A stretch of DNA of 64,000 nucleotides from Metabacillus sp. B2-18 (GCF_021117275.1 NZ_CP088245.1:2207501-2271500), one strand, 5' to 3'; counted from the stretch's first letter, positions 52,398 to 61,488 are shown. Made by a program: numbers and translations. The notes: a model not told the origin generated them from the letters alone.

Positions 52398-54354
52398 TGA
52401 AAATAAAACGTTAAATGAAGAAGAACAACAGGCATTATTGGAAAAATATGATCCTGAAGCCGGTACACGTAAATTAACAGGTATTATTGGCTGGATTGCC
52501 TTTATTGGACTGCTATCATTCTCACTATTTCAATTATATACAGCCATTTTCGGTGTTTTTACTGCACAAATTCAGCGGACCATTCACTTAGGGTTTGCAC
52601 TATCCTTGATTTTTTTACTTTTTCCTGCTAATAGGAAAAAACGTCAAAAAGGAAAGCTTCAAATTGCATGGTATGATGGCATATTAGCTCTCCTTAGTGT
52701 TGGTATAGGAGCTTATTGGCCAATTAATTTTAATGATTTGGTTATGAGTGTTGGACGTCTATCACAAATGGATTTTATCGTTGGAATCATCGCAATAGTA
52801 TTAGTGTTGGAAGCAACACGAAGAGCAGTTGGTCTTCCGATTACTATTATTGCCCTTATCTTCTTGGTGTATGGACTTTATGGGCAGTATATGCCAGGTT
52901 TCCTTGCACACAGAGGATTATCACTTGAGCGATTAGTTCAAACGATGTTCTTTACTACTGAGGGGATTTTAGGAACACCACTTGCCGTATCCTCAACATT
53001 TATTTTCCTATTTCTCTTGTTCGGAGCATTTTTAGTGAGAACTGGAGTAGGACAATATTTTAATGATTTGGCTGTTTCCATTGCAGGGCGCAGAACTGGT
53101 GGACCAGCTAAAGTTGCGATTTTCTCAAGTGCCCTACAAGGAACGATAAGTGGAAGCTCCGTTGCAAACGTTGTTACCTCTGGTTCGTTTACAATACCAA
53201 TGATGAAAAAGCTTGGATATAAAAAAGAGTTTGCTGGAGCTGTAGAAGCTGCTGCATCAACAGGTGGTCAGCTAATGCCTCCTATAATGGGTGCTGCTGC
53301 CTTTCTAATGGTTGAATTTATCGGCGGCGGTATCACGTATTGGGAAATAGCAAAAGCTGCTGCAATCCCTGCCGTTCTATATTTCGCAGGAATTTGGATT
53401 ATGACTCATTTTGAAGCGAAGCGAATTGGTCTTCGTGGATTAACAAAAGAAGAAATGCCTGATCGAAAAGAAGTGTTAAAAAAGTTTTACCTGCTACTTC
53501 CAATTATAGCGGTCATCGTATTATTAATGTCAGGAATTATTGTCACACATGCTGCATTATATTCAATTTTAGTAGCGATAATCGTAGGGCTATTTAATAA
53601 AGCAACGAGAATGGGACCAAAGCAATTTGTGCTAGCACTTGTAGACGGTGCTCGTTCTGCTTTAGGTGTTGCAGCTGCAACTGCTGCAGCGGGTATTATT
53701 GTTGGAATTGTAACAAAAACAGGTTTAGGATTAAAGCTTGCAAATGGATTGATTGATTTAGCTGGAGGATACTTAATTCCAACATTAATGCTAACCATGT
53801 TAGCAGCAATTGTTCTTGGAATGGGTTCGCCAACAACTGCTAACTATGTTATTACATCAACAATTGCTGCGCCGGCGATTATCTTATTAGGTGTACCTGA
53901 CTTATCAGCTCATCTATTTGTTTTCTATTTTGGAATTATTGCAGATATTACACCACCAGTTGCCTTAGCTGCATTTGCAGCAGCAGGTGTAGCAGGAGGA
54001 GAGCCTTTGAAAACAGGGGTCAACTCAGCCAAACTGGCCATTGCTGCCTTTATCATTCCATATATATTTGTTCTTTCACCAGAGTTGCTCATGATTGACA
54101 CAACGTGGTATGAATTAGTATGGGTGCTTATTACAGCCGTATCTGGAATGCTTGCTATCGGTGCTGGTATTATCGGTTATTGGATGCGCAAACTTCATTG
54201 GATTGAGCGAATTGTCGCACTTGTTACAGGGCTTCTGCTCATCTATCCTGAAGGTATTTCTGATATTACAGGAATCATTGCCTTTGCAGCCTTACTGGCT
54301 CTACAATTTATTTGGAAACGTGATAAAGGAAATACGTTAAAAATGTCTAATTAA
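52390..54354 (+). CDS. Fused TRAP transporter permease (DctQ-DctM type)
   Basis: 654 residues. The first about 170 residues make up a DctQ-like four-helix unit. The large DctM unit follows with GRRTGGPAKVAIFSSALQGTISGS, the AAASTGGQLMPPIMGAAAF block and GMGSPTTANYVITSTIAAPA, typical of fused TAXI permeases. Probably sodium- or proton-coupled. The GTG start at 52390 is nine bases after AAAGGAG. It completes the receptor-DUF1850-permease operon. Confidence 0.93.
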   Translation: MVDENKTLNEEEQQALLEKYDPEAGTRKLTGIIGWIAFIGLLSFSLFQLYTAIFGVFTAQIQRTIHLGFALSLIFLLFPANRKKRQKGKLQIAWYDGILALLSVGIGAYWPINFNDLVMSVGRLSQMDFIVGIIAIVLVLEATRRAVGLPITIIALIFLVYGLYGQYMPGFLAHRGLSLERLVQTMFFTTEGILGTPLAVSSTFIFLFLLFGAFLVRTGVGQYFNDLAVSIAGRRTGGPAKVAIFSSALQGTISGSSVANVVTSGSFTIPMMKKLGYKKEFAGAVEAAASTGGQLMPPIMGAAAFLMVEFIGGGITYWEIAKAAAIPAVLYFAGIWIMTHFEAKRIGLRGLTKEEMPDRKEVLKKFYLLLPIIAVIVLLMSGIIVTHAALYSILVAIIVGLFNKATRMGPKQFVLALVDGARSALGVAAATAAAGIIVGIVTKTGLGLKLANGLIDLAGGYLIPTLMLTMLAAIVLGMGSPTTANYVITSTIAAPAIILLGVPDLSAHLFVFYFGIIADITPPVALAAFAAAGVAGGEPLKTGVNSAKLAIAAFIIPYIFVLSPELLMIDTTWYELVWVLITAVSGMLAIGAGIIGYWMRKLHWIERIVALVTGLLLIYPEGISDITGIIAFAALLALQFIWKRDKGNTLKMSN

Positions 54355-54362
54355 ATTAGTTT

Positions 54363-54394
54363 AAAGCCTGATACTTCTCGTATCAGGCTTTTTG
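54363..54394 (+). terminator. Terminator of the TAXI-TRAP operon
   Basis: AAAGCCTGATA (54363-54373) pairs with TATCAGGCTTT (54381-54391), followed by TTG. Confidence 0.85.
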
Positions 54395-54469
54395 CTGGGC
54401 CTATTAATTGACTGATTATTCAGGTAAATACTAAACTAAACATAGTACTGCAACTTTAGATGGGGAGTG

Positions 54470-55507
54470 ATGAGGTGTCACGTAAAGATCAGAGCTGTGA
54501 ACTGGATCTTGAAATCTTTAGATAAATCTACAAAAACTGTTGAAATCAATGAAGATGGCGCTTTCAAACGTCAATCCAATAAGTTTACTACTCCGTTCGG
54601 TAGCGAGCCAGATGAGCTTCCAGTTGAAGCAGGACGCTATCGCTTATTATGGACAGCAGCATGTCCTTGGGCGCACCGAACTGTTATTGTTCGTAAACTT
54701 TTAGGCTTAGAAGATGTTATCAGCTTAGGAACAGCAAGTCCTTTTCGTCCAAAACTCAATCGTGTGGACTGGGAATTTTCATTGGATGAAGAGAGTAAGG
54801 ATCCAATCCTTGATATTAGGTATATGAGTGAAATTTATCATCAAACTGATCCTGAATATACAGGACGTCCTACAGTACCTGTTATGGTGGATTTACAAAC
54901 TAAAAAAGTAGTGAATAATGACTATTTTAAGTTAACTAATTATTTTGAAACGGTATGGTCACCGTTTCATAAGGAAAAAGCACCAGATTTATATCCTGAA
55001 AGCTTGCGTGAAGAAATCGATGAACTAAATGATCTTATTTTTCAAGATATTAATAATGGAGTTTATAAATGTGGATTTGCGCTTTCTCAAGATGCTTATG
55101 AGCAAGCTTATGACCAGCTTTTTGCTCGGTTAGATGAGCTAGATGAGCGACTTTCTAACCAGCGTTTCTTGCATGGTGATTTTATTACAGATTCAGATGT
55201 TCGCTTTTACACAACTTTAGTTCGATTTGATGCTGCTTATTATTCAGCATTTAATACAAATCGCACCTTAATTAGAGAATTTTCAAATTTGTCTGGCTAT
55301 GTGCGTGATTTATTTCAAACACCAGGTTTTGGGGATACAACAGATTTTAACGCTATAAAAAATCATTATCATCTTTCAATCACAATCTTCACAGAAAAAG
55401 AAGATGTAAAAATTTTGCCGAAGGGACCTGACTTATCTTTTTGGAAATCACAGCACAACCGGGAGTTACTAAGTAAACAAAAAGAGAAGTTTATCATAAA
55501 AAAATGA
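54470..55507 (+). CDS. Ecm4/YqjG-type glutathione S-transferase homologue
   Basis: 345 residues. The N-terminal thioredoxin-fold part has the family's catalytic CPWAHRTVIVRKLLGLE, after QSNKFTTPFGSEPDELPVEAGRYRLLW. The middle holds TGRPTVPVMVD, the C-terminal all-helical domain ends with RFDAAYYSAFNTNRTLIREFSNLSGYVRDL. Enzymes of this type reduce glutathionyl- or thiol-hydroquinones. Bacillaceae generally use bacillithiol, so the thiol cofactor is uncertain. The exact start is unclear: ATG 54470 is only two bases from GGGGAG, and another frame starting at a GTG opens just after. Confidence 0.8.
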   Translation: MRCHVKIRAVNWILKSLDKSTKTVEINEDGAFKRQSNKFTTPFGSEPDELPVEAGRYRLLWTAACPWAHRTVIVRKLLGLEDVISLGTASPFRPKLNRVDWEFSLDEESKDPILDIRYMSEIYHQTDPEYTGRPTVPVMVDLQTKKVVNNDYFKLTNYFETVWSPFHKEKAPDLYPESLREEIDELNDLIFQDINNGVYKCGFALSQDAYEQAYDQLFARLDELDERLSNQRFLHGDFITDSDVRFYTTLVRFDAAYYSAFNTNRTLIREFSNLSGYVRDLFQTPGFGDTTDFNAIKNHYHLSITIFTEKEDVKILPKGPDLSFWKSQHNRELLSKQKEKFIIKK

Positions 55508-55523
55508 AAATGGAGATCACAAA

Positions 55524-56024
55524 ATGATCATAAGAGATGCGTCTAGGGAAGAGATCCCTTTTATTAGAAAACAAAGAGTTTCAGCTTATAGCGAGCATGC
55601 AACATCTGTTTCATCAGAGCATTGGCAGGCACTAAAACAAGCCATCTCCTCTGAAGCAGATGTCCAAGATGGAGTAGAGTTAATTGTGGCTGAAATAGAT
55701 GGGGAAATTTTAGGAAGTGTTGCGTTATTTCCACCACAATCTGATGCATATGAAGGAATCGTTGATAAGCTTGATTATTCCGAAATACGTTTACTTGCTG
55801 TTTCTACGGAAGCTAGAGGAAAAGGAGTGGCTTCAGCATTAATCAATGAATGTATGAAACGAACAAAAGAAAAAGATATTGATTCTATTGGACTTCACAC
55901 AGCTGATTTTATGAAAAGTGCAATGAAATTATATGAAAGTTTTGGATTTAAACGAATTCCGCAATATGATTTTGAACCTGCTAATGATGGTGTTATTGTA
56001 AAAGCTTTTAGACGTTCAGTTTAA
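55524..56024 (+). CDS. GNAT family N-acetyltransferase
   Basis: 166 residues. The acetyl-CoA loop is in IRLLAVSTEARGKGVASALINECM (R-G-K-G-V-A, about 96-101), with the fold-closing KLYESFGFKRIPQYDF at the end. ATGGAGATCAC contains the ribosome site. Sixteen bases after the transferase gene, so the two are probably co-transcribed. The acceptor is unknown. Confidence 0.88.
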   Translation: MIIRDASREEIPFIRKQRVSAYSEHATSVSSEHWQALKQAISSEADVQDGVELIVAEIDGEILGSVALFPPQSDAYEGIVDKLDYSEIRLLAVSTEARGKGVASALINECMKRTKEKDIDSIGLHTADFMKSAMKLYESFGFKRIPQYDFEPANDGVIVKAFRRSV

Positions 56025-56030
56025 AAAATG

Positions 56031-56090
56031 AGGGTGACTCAAAAGGTTGTTAAATAACGACCTTTTGAGCACCCTTTCTTTATTTTTGGT
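56031..56090. terminator. Long palindromic terminator next to the IS
   Basis: AGGGTG-AC-TCAAAAGGT pairs with ACCTTTTGA-GC-ACCCT around a GTTGTTAAATAACG-type loop (56031-56075), followed by TTCTTTATTTTT. It resembles the palindrome on the other side of the IS at 58040-58080. Confidence 0.7.
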
Positions 56091-57830
56091 ATAGAAACCA
56101 AATAAGTAGGATTTTTTTAATGAAAAAGGGGTATTCCTCCCCCTTATTGGCATCCAATATCCTCTTTTGCTTTATTTCTTTTTATTGCCTTCTGCATTTT
56201 TTTACAGTTATGTGCAACGCAAAGAAGCCCCCATTCAATCGTATTTTTTTGGAGGCCACGCATTGAAAAGCGTCTGAACTGCTGATTATGTTTTATTTGT
56301 CCAAATACACTTTCCACATCACATTTTCGTTGGCTATATAATTTTCGTCCTTCTTCACTCTGAAGACGTTCACGAATCTCTTTTCGTTGCCTTTGATTTT
56401 CTAGTGATATTGTAATTGTTTTTTGTTCTTTTCCTTTGGCACAAGTTTTTTGGAAAGGGCAGCCGGCACATTCAAAACATGAATACTTTCTTTTAATTGA
56501 AACATATTCATTATCAGAAGTTTTTGAGGTTTCATACTGGAATACAAGGCGTTGCTTGTTTGCACATATAAACTCATCTAGTTCCTCATCGTACTCCATA
56601 TTTTCTACACGTTCGATTTTATTTTTCCAGTTTCTTTTTTGTTCCTGATCAAATGTATTATATTTTATGTACGCTGTTCGTCCTTCTCTTTCTAAAAAGT
56701 CATAGTTTTCCTCACTACCATAACCAGAATCGGCAACTATTTTTTCTGGTTTCACTCCGTGCTCCTCCAGGTGTTGAAGATGAGGGATTAAGCAGCCTGG
56801 ATCACCTGCTCTTTGATGTAGAGAGAAACCTGTAATAAATTGACCTTCTGTTCCTGTTTGTACATTATATCCTGGTTTTAACTGCCCATTTCGCATATGA
56901 TCTTCCTTCATTCTCATAAAGGTCGCATCATTATCTGTTTTCGAGAAACTGTTTCTTCCATTGAAAAGTTGATTTTGTTCTTCATATTTCACTTTTCGAG
57001 GAAGGTAGTCTTTCTTTAATAATCGAACAGCTTTTTTCGCCTCTTTATTTTTGGGTTCTGTCTCTAAATGCTTTTCTAACTTTTTAATACTTTGTTCAAT
57101 CTGTTCCGAGGTAATCGGAGTTTCTTTTAACTTTTCTTCTAGCCCCATGGAAGTGGCGGTCTTTTCCTCTTTTTCAAGGATATGCTCAATTTGTAAAGCG
57201 AGTTGACGATATTTATCATCTAAACTTTTTTCATATTTCTCTGTCGCTTTTCTCCAAACAAAAGTATACTGATTTGCATTTGCTTCGATCTTAGTCCCAT
57301 CTACAAAATAGTGCTCCAGCTTGACTAATCCTTTTTCACGTAGTAACTCTACAATTGAAAAGAAAACTTGATAGATTATGTCTTTCATTCGCTCCGATCG
57401 AAAACGATTAATCGTACGAAAATCAGGAGTTTGACTACCACTTAACCACATAAAGTAGATATTTTCGGTTAGTAATTTCTCTATTTGTCTTCCTGAGTAA
57501 ACTTTTTGTGTATAAGCATAAATGATGACTTTAAGTAACATTTTTGGATGATATGATGGGCGTCCACCACCTTTGTAAGGTTGAACCAACAAAGTATCGT
57601 CTAGCTTTTCTACAGCTTCATGAACAATGATAGATAAATGATTTTGAGGGATGAGAATTTCAAGGTCTAATGGAAGAACTAACTGATTCATGTTATAATT
57701 AACGAAAGAAATATGATCATATTTCATAAAAAAATCGTTCCTTTCTTGTATAAAGTGGTGTGGTAACTTCATTATACAGAATCGGGCGATTTTTTTGTTT
57801 TTAATTTTGTCTTTTAAAAGGTTGTTTTCG
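56050..57830 (-). mobile_element. IS1182-family insertion sequence (ends approximate)
   Basis: Contains one transposase gene. Possible imperfect inverted ends are AACGACCTTTTGAGCAC at 56056-56072 and GTCTTTTAAAAGGTTGTT at 57809-57826. No target-site duplication could be identified, so the limits are only estimates. Confidence 0.5.
56144..57727 (-). CDS. IS1182-family DDE transposase
   Basis: 527 residues, apparently intact. N-terminal DUF772-type segment (YDHISFVNYNMNQLVLPLDL, YHPKMLLKVIIYAYTQKVYSGR), DDE candidates in HYFVDGTKIEANANQYTF, KIVADSGYGSEENY and KCDVESVFGQIKHNQQFRRF, plus a Cys-rich zinc-like patch (CFECAGCPFQKTC). ATG 57727 is preferred: AAAGGAACG lies 11-12 bases upstream. An in-frame ATG at 57772 adds 15 residues. 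Confidence 0.92.
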   Translation of the reverse strand: MKYDHISFVNYNMNQLVLPLDLEILIPQNHLSIIVHEAVEKLDDTLLVQPYKGGGRPSYHPKMLLKVIIYAYTQKVYSGRQIEKLLTENIYFMWLSGSQTPDFRTINRFRSERMKDIIYQVFFSIVELLREKGLVKLEHYFVDGTKIEANANQYTFVWRKATEKYEKSLDDKYRQLALQIEHILEKEEKTATSMGLEEKLKETPITSEQIEQSIKKLEKHLETEPKNKEAKKAVRLLKKDYLPRKVKYEEQNQLFNGRNSFSKTDNDATFMRMKEDHMRNGQLKPGYNVQTGTEGQFITGFSLHQRAGDPGCLIPHLQHLEEHGVKPEKIVADSGYGSEENYDFLEREGRTAYIKYNTFDQEQKRNWKNKIERVENMEYDEELDEFICANKQRLVFQYETSKTSDNEYVSIKRKYSCFECAGCPFQKTCAKGKEQKTITISLENQRQRKEIRERLQSEEGRKLYSQRKCDVESVFGQIKHNQQFRRFSMRGLQKNTIEWGLLCVAHNCKKMQKAIKRNKAKEDIGCQ

Positions 57831-57865
57831 TAGATTGTTGCAAATAAATATTATTTTAAAAGGAT

Positions 57866-58000
57866 AGTGGAATGGAGCGGAAGACACTTGACTCCTGCGG
57901 GAGGTAGAGGAAAGGCTGAGACCCCGCAGGCGAAGGCGAGGAGGCTCAGCTTCCTCCCCGCGGAAAGCAAGTGTCTGGAGCGCAATGGAACGAACCAGTT
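57866..58000. repeat. GC-rich palindromic intergenic repeat
   Basis: About 135 bp, far richer in G+C than its surroundings. Outer arms AGACACTTG (57882-57890) and CAAGTGTCT (57968-57976) are flanked by similar GGAGCGGAAG/GGAGCGCAATGG. Inner complementary blocks (CTCCTGCGGG with CCCCGCAGG; GGCTGAG with CTCAGC; GAGGAAAG with CTTCCTC) make competing hairpins. Very similar GC-rich blocks recur between genes in Bacillus genomes, so this is probably a dispersed REP-like repeat. Confidence 0.75.
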
Positions 58001-58033
58001 TTTATAGTTAACTTTATTTAAAAAACACTTTTT

Positions 58034-58080
58034 AAAAAAGGCTAACCCAAAGGTCTAAAATCTAGACTTTTGGGTCAGCC
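58034..58080 (-). terminator. Terminator of the second spore protein gene
   Basis: GGCT-ACCCAAA-GTCTA and TAGAC-TTTGGGT-AGCC (58040-58080) form a long imperfect stem. AAAAAA at 58034-58039 gives the minus-strand T-run. Confidence 0.75.
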
Positions 58081-58096
58081 CCATTTACATTTACAT

Positions 58097-58294
58097 TTAA
58101 AATTGTTGATGATTCTGCAGTTGGTTTTCTGCCATTGCAACTAAACGCTTTGTCATTTCCCCACCAACAGAACCGTTTGCACGAGCTGTCGTATCGGCTC
58201 CAAGTTGTACCCCAAATTCATTCGCAATTTCCTCTTTCATGGAATTAAGAGCATTTTCTGCACCAGGCACAACTAATTTGTTGTTTCTTGCCAT
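58097..58294 (-). CDS. Alpha/beta-type small acid-soluble spore protein
   Basis: 65 residues, paralogue of the protein at 23042-23227. [20 protein letters not shown], then the GPR cleavage zone [21 protein letters not shown]. Differs in a longer Gln/Asn-rich tail. DNA-binding, sporulation-specific and degraded at germination, as for the family. AAAGGGGTG lies before the ATG on the minus strand. No clear sigma-G promoter recognised. Confidence 0.95.
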   Translation of the reverse strand: MARNNKLVVPGAENALNSMKEEIANEFGVQLGADTTARANGSVGGEMTKRLVAMAENQLQNHQQF

Positions 58295-58396
58295 TGTACA
58301 ACACCCCTTTTGAATGGTTTAGGAACTCCCGAGCACTACAATCAGTTGCTCATGAATTATTGTACCCGCCTAACTCAAAAAATATTGAGGATCTCT

Positions 58397-58525
58397 TTAT
58401 TTTGATTGATGGCGATTTTTTACTTTTTTCTTCATTTCTTCTGTACGGTCATCCTTTTCAGAGCCGTAATGAAAATTTGTTAATTTACCTGTATCTGGTG
58501 GTTGCATTGATTGGTTTTTATCCAT
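58397..58525 (-). CDS. 42-residue hydrophilic protein
   Basis: A strong AAAGGAGGG and ATG 58525 on the minus strand open a frame reading MDKNQSMQPPDTGKLTNFHY and ending EEMKKKVKNRHQSK. The highly charged, small sequence between a spore protein gene and a transporter gene suggests a minor sporulation protein, similar in character to SspP/Tlp-type proteins, but the family is not recognised. A plus-strand frame over the same bases is not believed. Confidence 0.65.
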   Translation of the reverse strand: MDKNQSMQPPDTGKLTNFHYGSEKDDRTEEMKKKVKNRHQSK

Positions 58526-58613
58526 TTTTAACCCTCCTTTGATTCACTAATAGTTTGTGCAAATGCTTGATGTTTTGAGGTGGGAATTTGGTCCAATCTT
58601 TATTACTTAAGAA

Positions 58614-59816
58614 TCAGTTTCTTAAAGGTTCCTTACTAAGGAGTTCATCTGATGAAGATTGAGAAGGTACCTTAACAAATTTAGCCATAATGATTGCCAA
58701 TATGCATATAAAACCTGCAAAAATAAATGCTTGAGTAAAAGAAATAGCTTTGATGATAAAAGGTCCAGCGAAGGCAGATAGTCCGTATGCTTGATACATA
58801 AAACCATAATTTGTACCTATGTTTTTTGTCCCATAGTAGTCTGCCGTTACAGAAGGAAAGAGAGCGAGAAATCCACCAAAACCAAAGCCGATGAAAGAAA
58901 CTGCGATTAAATAAATCGGATAGTTCATGAAACCCGTGCTCATATAAAACATGATGAGTGCGGTTAAAGCATAAATGATCACAAGTGTACTTTTGCGTCC
59001 AATGCGATCTGAGATTTTTCCTAGAAGAATTCGCCCAGCCGCGTTAAATAATGCAATCACCATTACAGCATTTGCAGCTTGCTCAACATCAAGTTTTACT
59101 AAATCAACCCCAATATCTACTGCAAAGCTAATAACAAGAAGTCCAGACACACTTCCAAATAAAAACATCGTCCACAAAAGATAAAACTGATACGTTTTTA
59201 ACATTTGAACTGGTGAAAAATCATTTGTTACTTTAGAAGTATTTGTTAAGGATGTGGTATCATCGTTTGGTGGATTTTTTAATAACTGTGCACCTGCTAC
59301 AACTAATACAAAATAAAGTATTCCTAAATAAAAGAAAGAAGACGATACACCGAAAGTATCAATTAAATATCCGATAACAGGTTTATAAATTAAACCACCT
59401 AAACCAAATCCGGCAACAGCAACTCCACTAATAAAGCCTCTTTTATCAGGAAACCATTTTACACATGCAGATAATGGACAAACATAAGTCATTCCGATAC
59501 CAATTCCACCCACAACACCGTAGAAAAAGTATAATTGAAATAATGTAGTAGCTTGACTTGATAGAATTAAGCCAACTCCAAGTAAAATTCCACCTATTGT
59601 TGCTACCCATTTTGGTCCGATGCGGTCTTGAAGCCTTCCTGCAAAAATGGTTGTTAAGGCAAATACTGCAATTGTGATGGAGAAGGTAACAACAATATCT
59701 TCTTTTGCCCAACCAAACTTATCCATTAAAGGCTGATTAAATAAACTCCATGCATATACTGCTCCTAAATTAATTTGAATGAGAATTGCTCCTAATACAA
59801 CTAACCATCTGTTCAA
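58614..59816 (-). CDS. OFA-family MFS transporter (oxalate/formate antiporter type)
   Basis: 400 residues, twelve helices. The N-terminus LVVLGAILIQINLGAVYAWSLF and the loops FAGRLQDRIGPKWVATIGG and LLGKISDRIGRKSTLVIIYAL are characteristic of the OFA family, which exchanges or takes up small carboxylates such as oxalate, formate or pyruvate. AGGAGGAAATAAA precedes the ATG. A complete terminator hairpin stands in the leader 30 bp before the start codon, so its expression is probably controlled by attenuation. Confidence 0.88.
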   Translation of the reverse strand: MNRWLVVLGAILIQINLGAVYAWSLFNQPLMDKFGWAKEDIVVTFSITIAVFALTTIFAGRLQDRIGPKWVATIGGILLGVGLILSSQATTLFQLYFFYGVVGGIGIGMTYVCPLSACVKWFPDKRGFISGVAVAGFGLGGLIYKPVIGYLIDTFGVSSSFFYLGILYFVLVVAGAQLLKNPPNDDTTSLTNTSKVTNDFSPVQMLKTYQFYLLWTMFLFGSVSGLLVISFAVDIGVDLVKLDVEQAANAVMVIALFNAAGRILLGKISDRIGRKSTLVIIYALTALIMFYMSTGFMNYPIYLIAVSFIGFGFGGFLALFPSVTADYYGTKNIGTNYGFMYQAYGLSAFAGPFIIKAISFTQAFIFAGFICILAIIMAKFVKVPSQSSSDELLSKEPLRN

Positions 59817-59843
59817 TTTTATTTCCTCCTAAGTTATTAACAA

Positions 59844-59891
59844 ATAAAAAAGAGACCAACGGTGACAAATGATTATCAACGTTGGTCTCTT
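59844..59891 (-). promoter_or_regulatory. Terminator hairpin in the leader of the OFA transporter gene
   Basis: AAGAGACCAACG-TGA at 59850-59865 pairs with TCA-CGTTGGTCTCTT at 59876-59891. On the minus strand it is followed by TTTTTTATTTG and then, 27 bp on, by the gene. It would end transcription before the gene unless prevented. AGTAAGCGCATTCA, cre-like in 13 of 14 positions, lies further up on the minus strand near 60015. No T-box signature is present. Confidence 0.55.
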
Positions 59892-60096
59892 GTGCACTCA
59901 CTTAAAGTGTTTACAAAAGCAACCAAATATTATGATTTTGTAGTGGATCTGCCTAATGCTTAAACGTTTCATAAAATGATATGATTTCCATCCATTTTTG
60001 TGAATGCGCTTACTAGGTCTAGCGATCTTTCGGGTCAATTACATAACCTATTGCAGTTAGGGAAAAGTAAAATGAAAAGAAAAGGAGGATAATCAT

Positions 60097-61419
60097 ATGG
60101 GAATAAAAGACATATTACAACTAGAAAAGCCGCTACTTATCCTTCTTTTTGGTGTTTTACTTTCACATTTAGGAACATATTTGGTTACACCGATGCTTCC
60201 GATTATTTTAAAAACAGATGCAGGTTTATCGATAGGACAAATTGGAATTGTGTTAGCAAGTATTGCCATTGCCTTTCAAGTTGGGAGCGTGGCCGGAGGA
60301 GTTTTAGCTGATCGTATTGGTCGAGGATTTACGATAGGACTTGGAGCTTTGATTGCTGCATGCGGACTTATTGGGTTTGGTTTATTCACACAGTTTTCTT
60401 TTTTGATCGTTACTGCTATTACAATGGGATTTGGTACTGGATTAAATGCTCCTTCAACAAAAGCAGCCATCGCAGCCTTTGCTTCTTCAGAGAACCAAAC
60501 AACAGCTTTTTCCATAAGAGGCATAGCTGCAAATATTGGGACAGGCTCAGCAGGATTAATTGTTTTTTTTCTTTTAACCGGAACATCTAAAATGATCTTT
60601 TGGATTGCTGGTGGAATTTATATCCTTTTAGCACTACAAAGTTGGATTTTTCTCCCAAAGGGTTGTGGTGATGTGCCATGTGAGGGAATTCCTAAGGGAG
60701 CTTACAAACAGGCATTTCAAAACAAGCCCTTTATGGTGTTTAGTTTTGTAACGATTATTATATGGGCTTTATATGCACAGTTATCTCTTGCATTACCACT
60801 TAGAGCAACAGTTATTTTACCGGAGCCTAAAAATGTTGCGTTGATATGGACAGTTAATAGCTTAATTGTCATCTCATTACAAGGCTTGATTACAAAGCGA
60901 ATTATTAGGAAAGTAGAGCCTCTAACTGCATTAGGATTAGGGATTCTCTTCATAACGATTGGAATTGCCTCGTTATTTTTTGCACAATCATTTTTCCATT
61001 TGATCCTTAGTGGAGGAGTGTTTGTTATTGGTGAAATGATGATTCTTCCTACAATAGACAGTACCATCTCACAATTGTCAAAAGGAGAATTAATCGGGTT
61101 GTTTTTTGCCTTATCAAATGTTGTTTACGGCTTAGGAGAGGCTGGTGGAAAATCTGCTGGTGGAAGAATTCTTGGTGTAGGTGAAAATACTTTAACACCT
61201 GTTTTCATTTACACCGCCTTAGGATTTGCGCTAGTAGTTGTTGTTACTTTTCTTAAAAAATGGCAGCCACTTAGACAATCGTTACAACAGGCATCATCAA
61301 AAGAAAACAAGCCTAAAGATGCACCTCGACTTCCAAGTGAACCTGGACAACATCGAACACATCCTGTTAACAGATGGGAACCAGAAGTGTTCTTCAGGAA
61401 AAAGCCAAGAACAGAATGA
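60097..61419 (+). CDS. MFS transporter (drug/sugar efflux type)
   Basis: 440 residues, about twelve helices and a polar C-terminal tail (from about 400: SSKENKPKDAPRLPSEPGQHR). Signature loops LADRIGRGFTIGLGALI (A motif, about 69-85) and GFGTGLNAPSTKAAIAAFAS. Substrate unknown. AAAAGGAGGATAATCAT before the ATG. Divergent from the OFA gene and followed by a 48-residue protein gene and two B12 riboswitches. Confidence 0.88.
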   Translation: MGIKDILQLEKPLLILLFGVLLSHLGTYLVTPMLPIILKTDAGLSIGQIGIVLASIAIAFQVGSVAGGVLADRIGRGFTIGLGALIAACGLIGFGLFTQFSFLIVTAITMGFGTGLNAPSTKAAIAAFASSENQTTAFSIRGIAANIGTGSAGLIVFFLLTGTSKMIFWIAGGIYILLALQSWIFLPKGCGDVPCEGIPKGAYKQAFQNKPFMVFSFVTIIIWALYAQLSLALPLRATVILPEPKNVALIWTVNSLIVISLQGLITKRIIRKVEPLTALGLGILFITIGIASLFFAQSFFHLILSGGVFVIGEMMILPTIDSTISQLSKGELIGLFFALSNVVYGLGEAGGKSAGGRILGVGENTLTPVFIYTALGFALVVVVTFLKKWQPLRQSLQQASSKENKPKDAPRLPSEPGQHRTHPVNRWEPEVFFRKKPRTE

Positions 61420-61488
61420 TGATAACCAGGTGCATAATCGATATCTTATTGGTGAAAATCTTATTATAAAACAAAGGAGGTTAAAAGC

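Noticed and set aside
58288..58542. 84-codon plus-strand frame
   Set aside because: It lies antisense to a spore protein leader and a 42-residue protein with a strong ribosome site; no plus-strand ribosome site.
59844..60060. T-box leader for the OFA transporter
   Set aside because: No conserved T-box AGGGTGG/TGGNACCGCG sequence is present on the minus strand.
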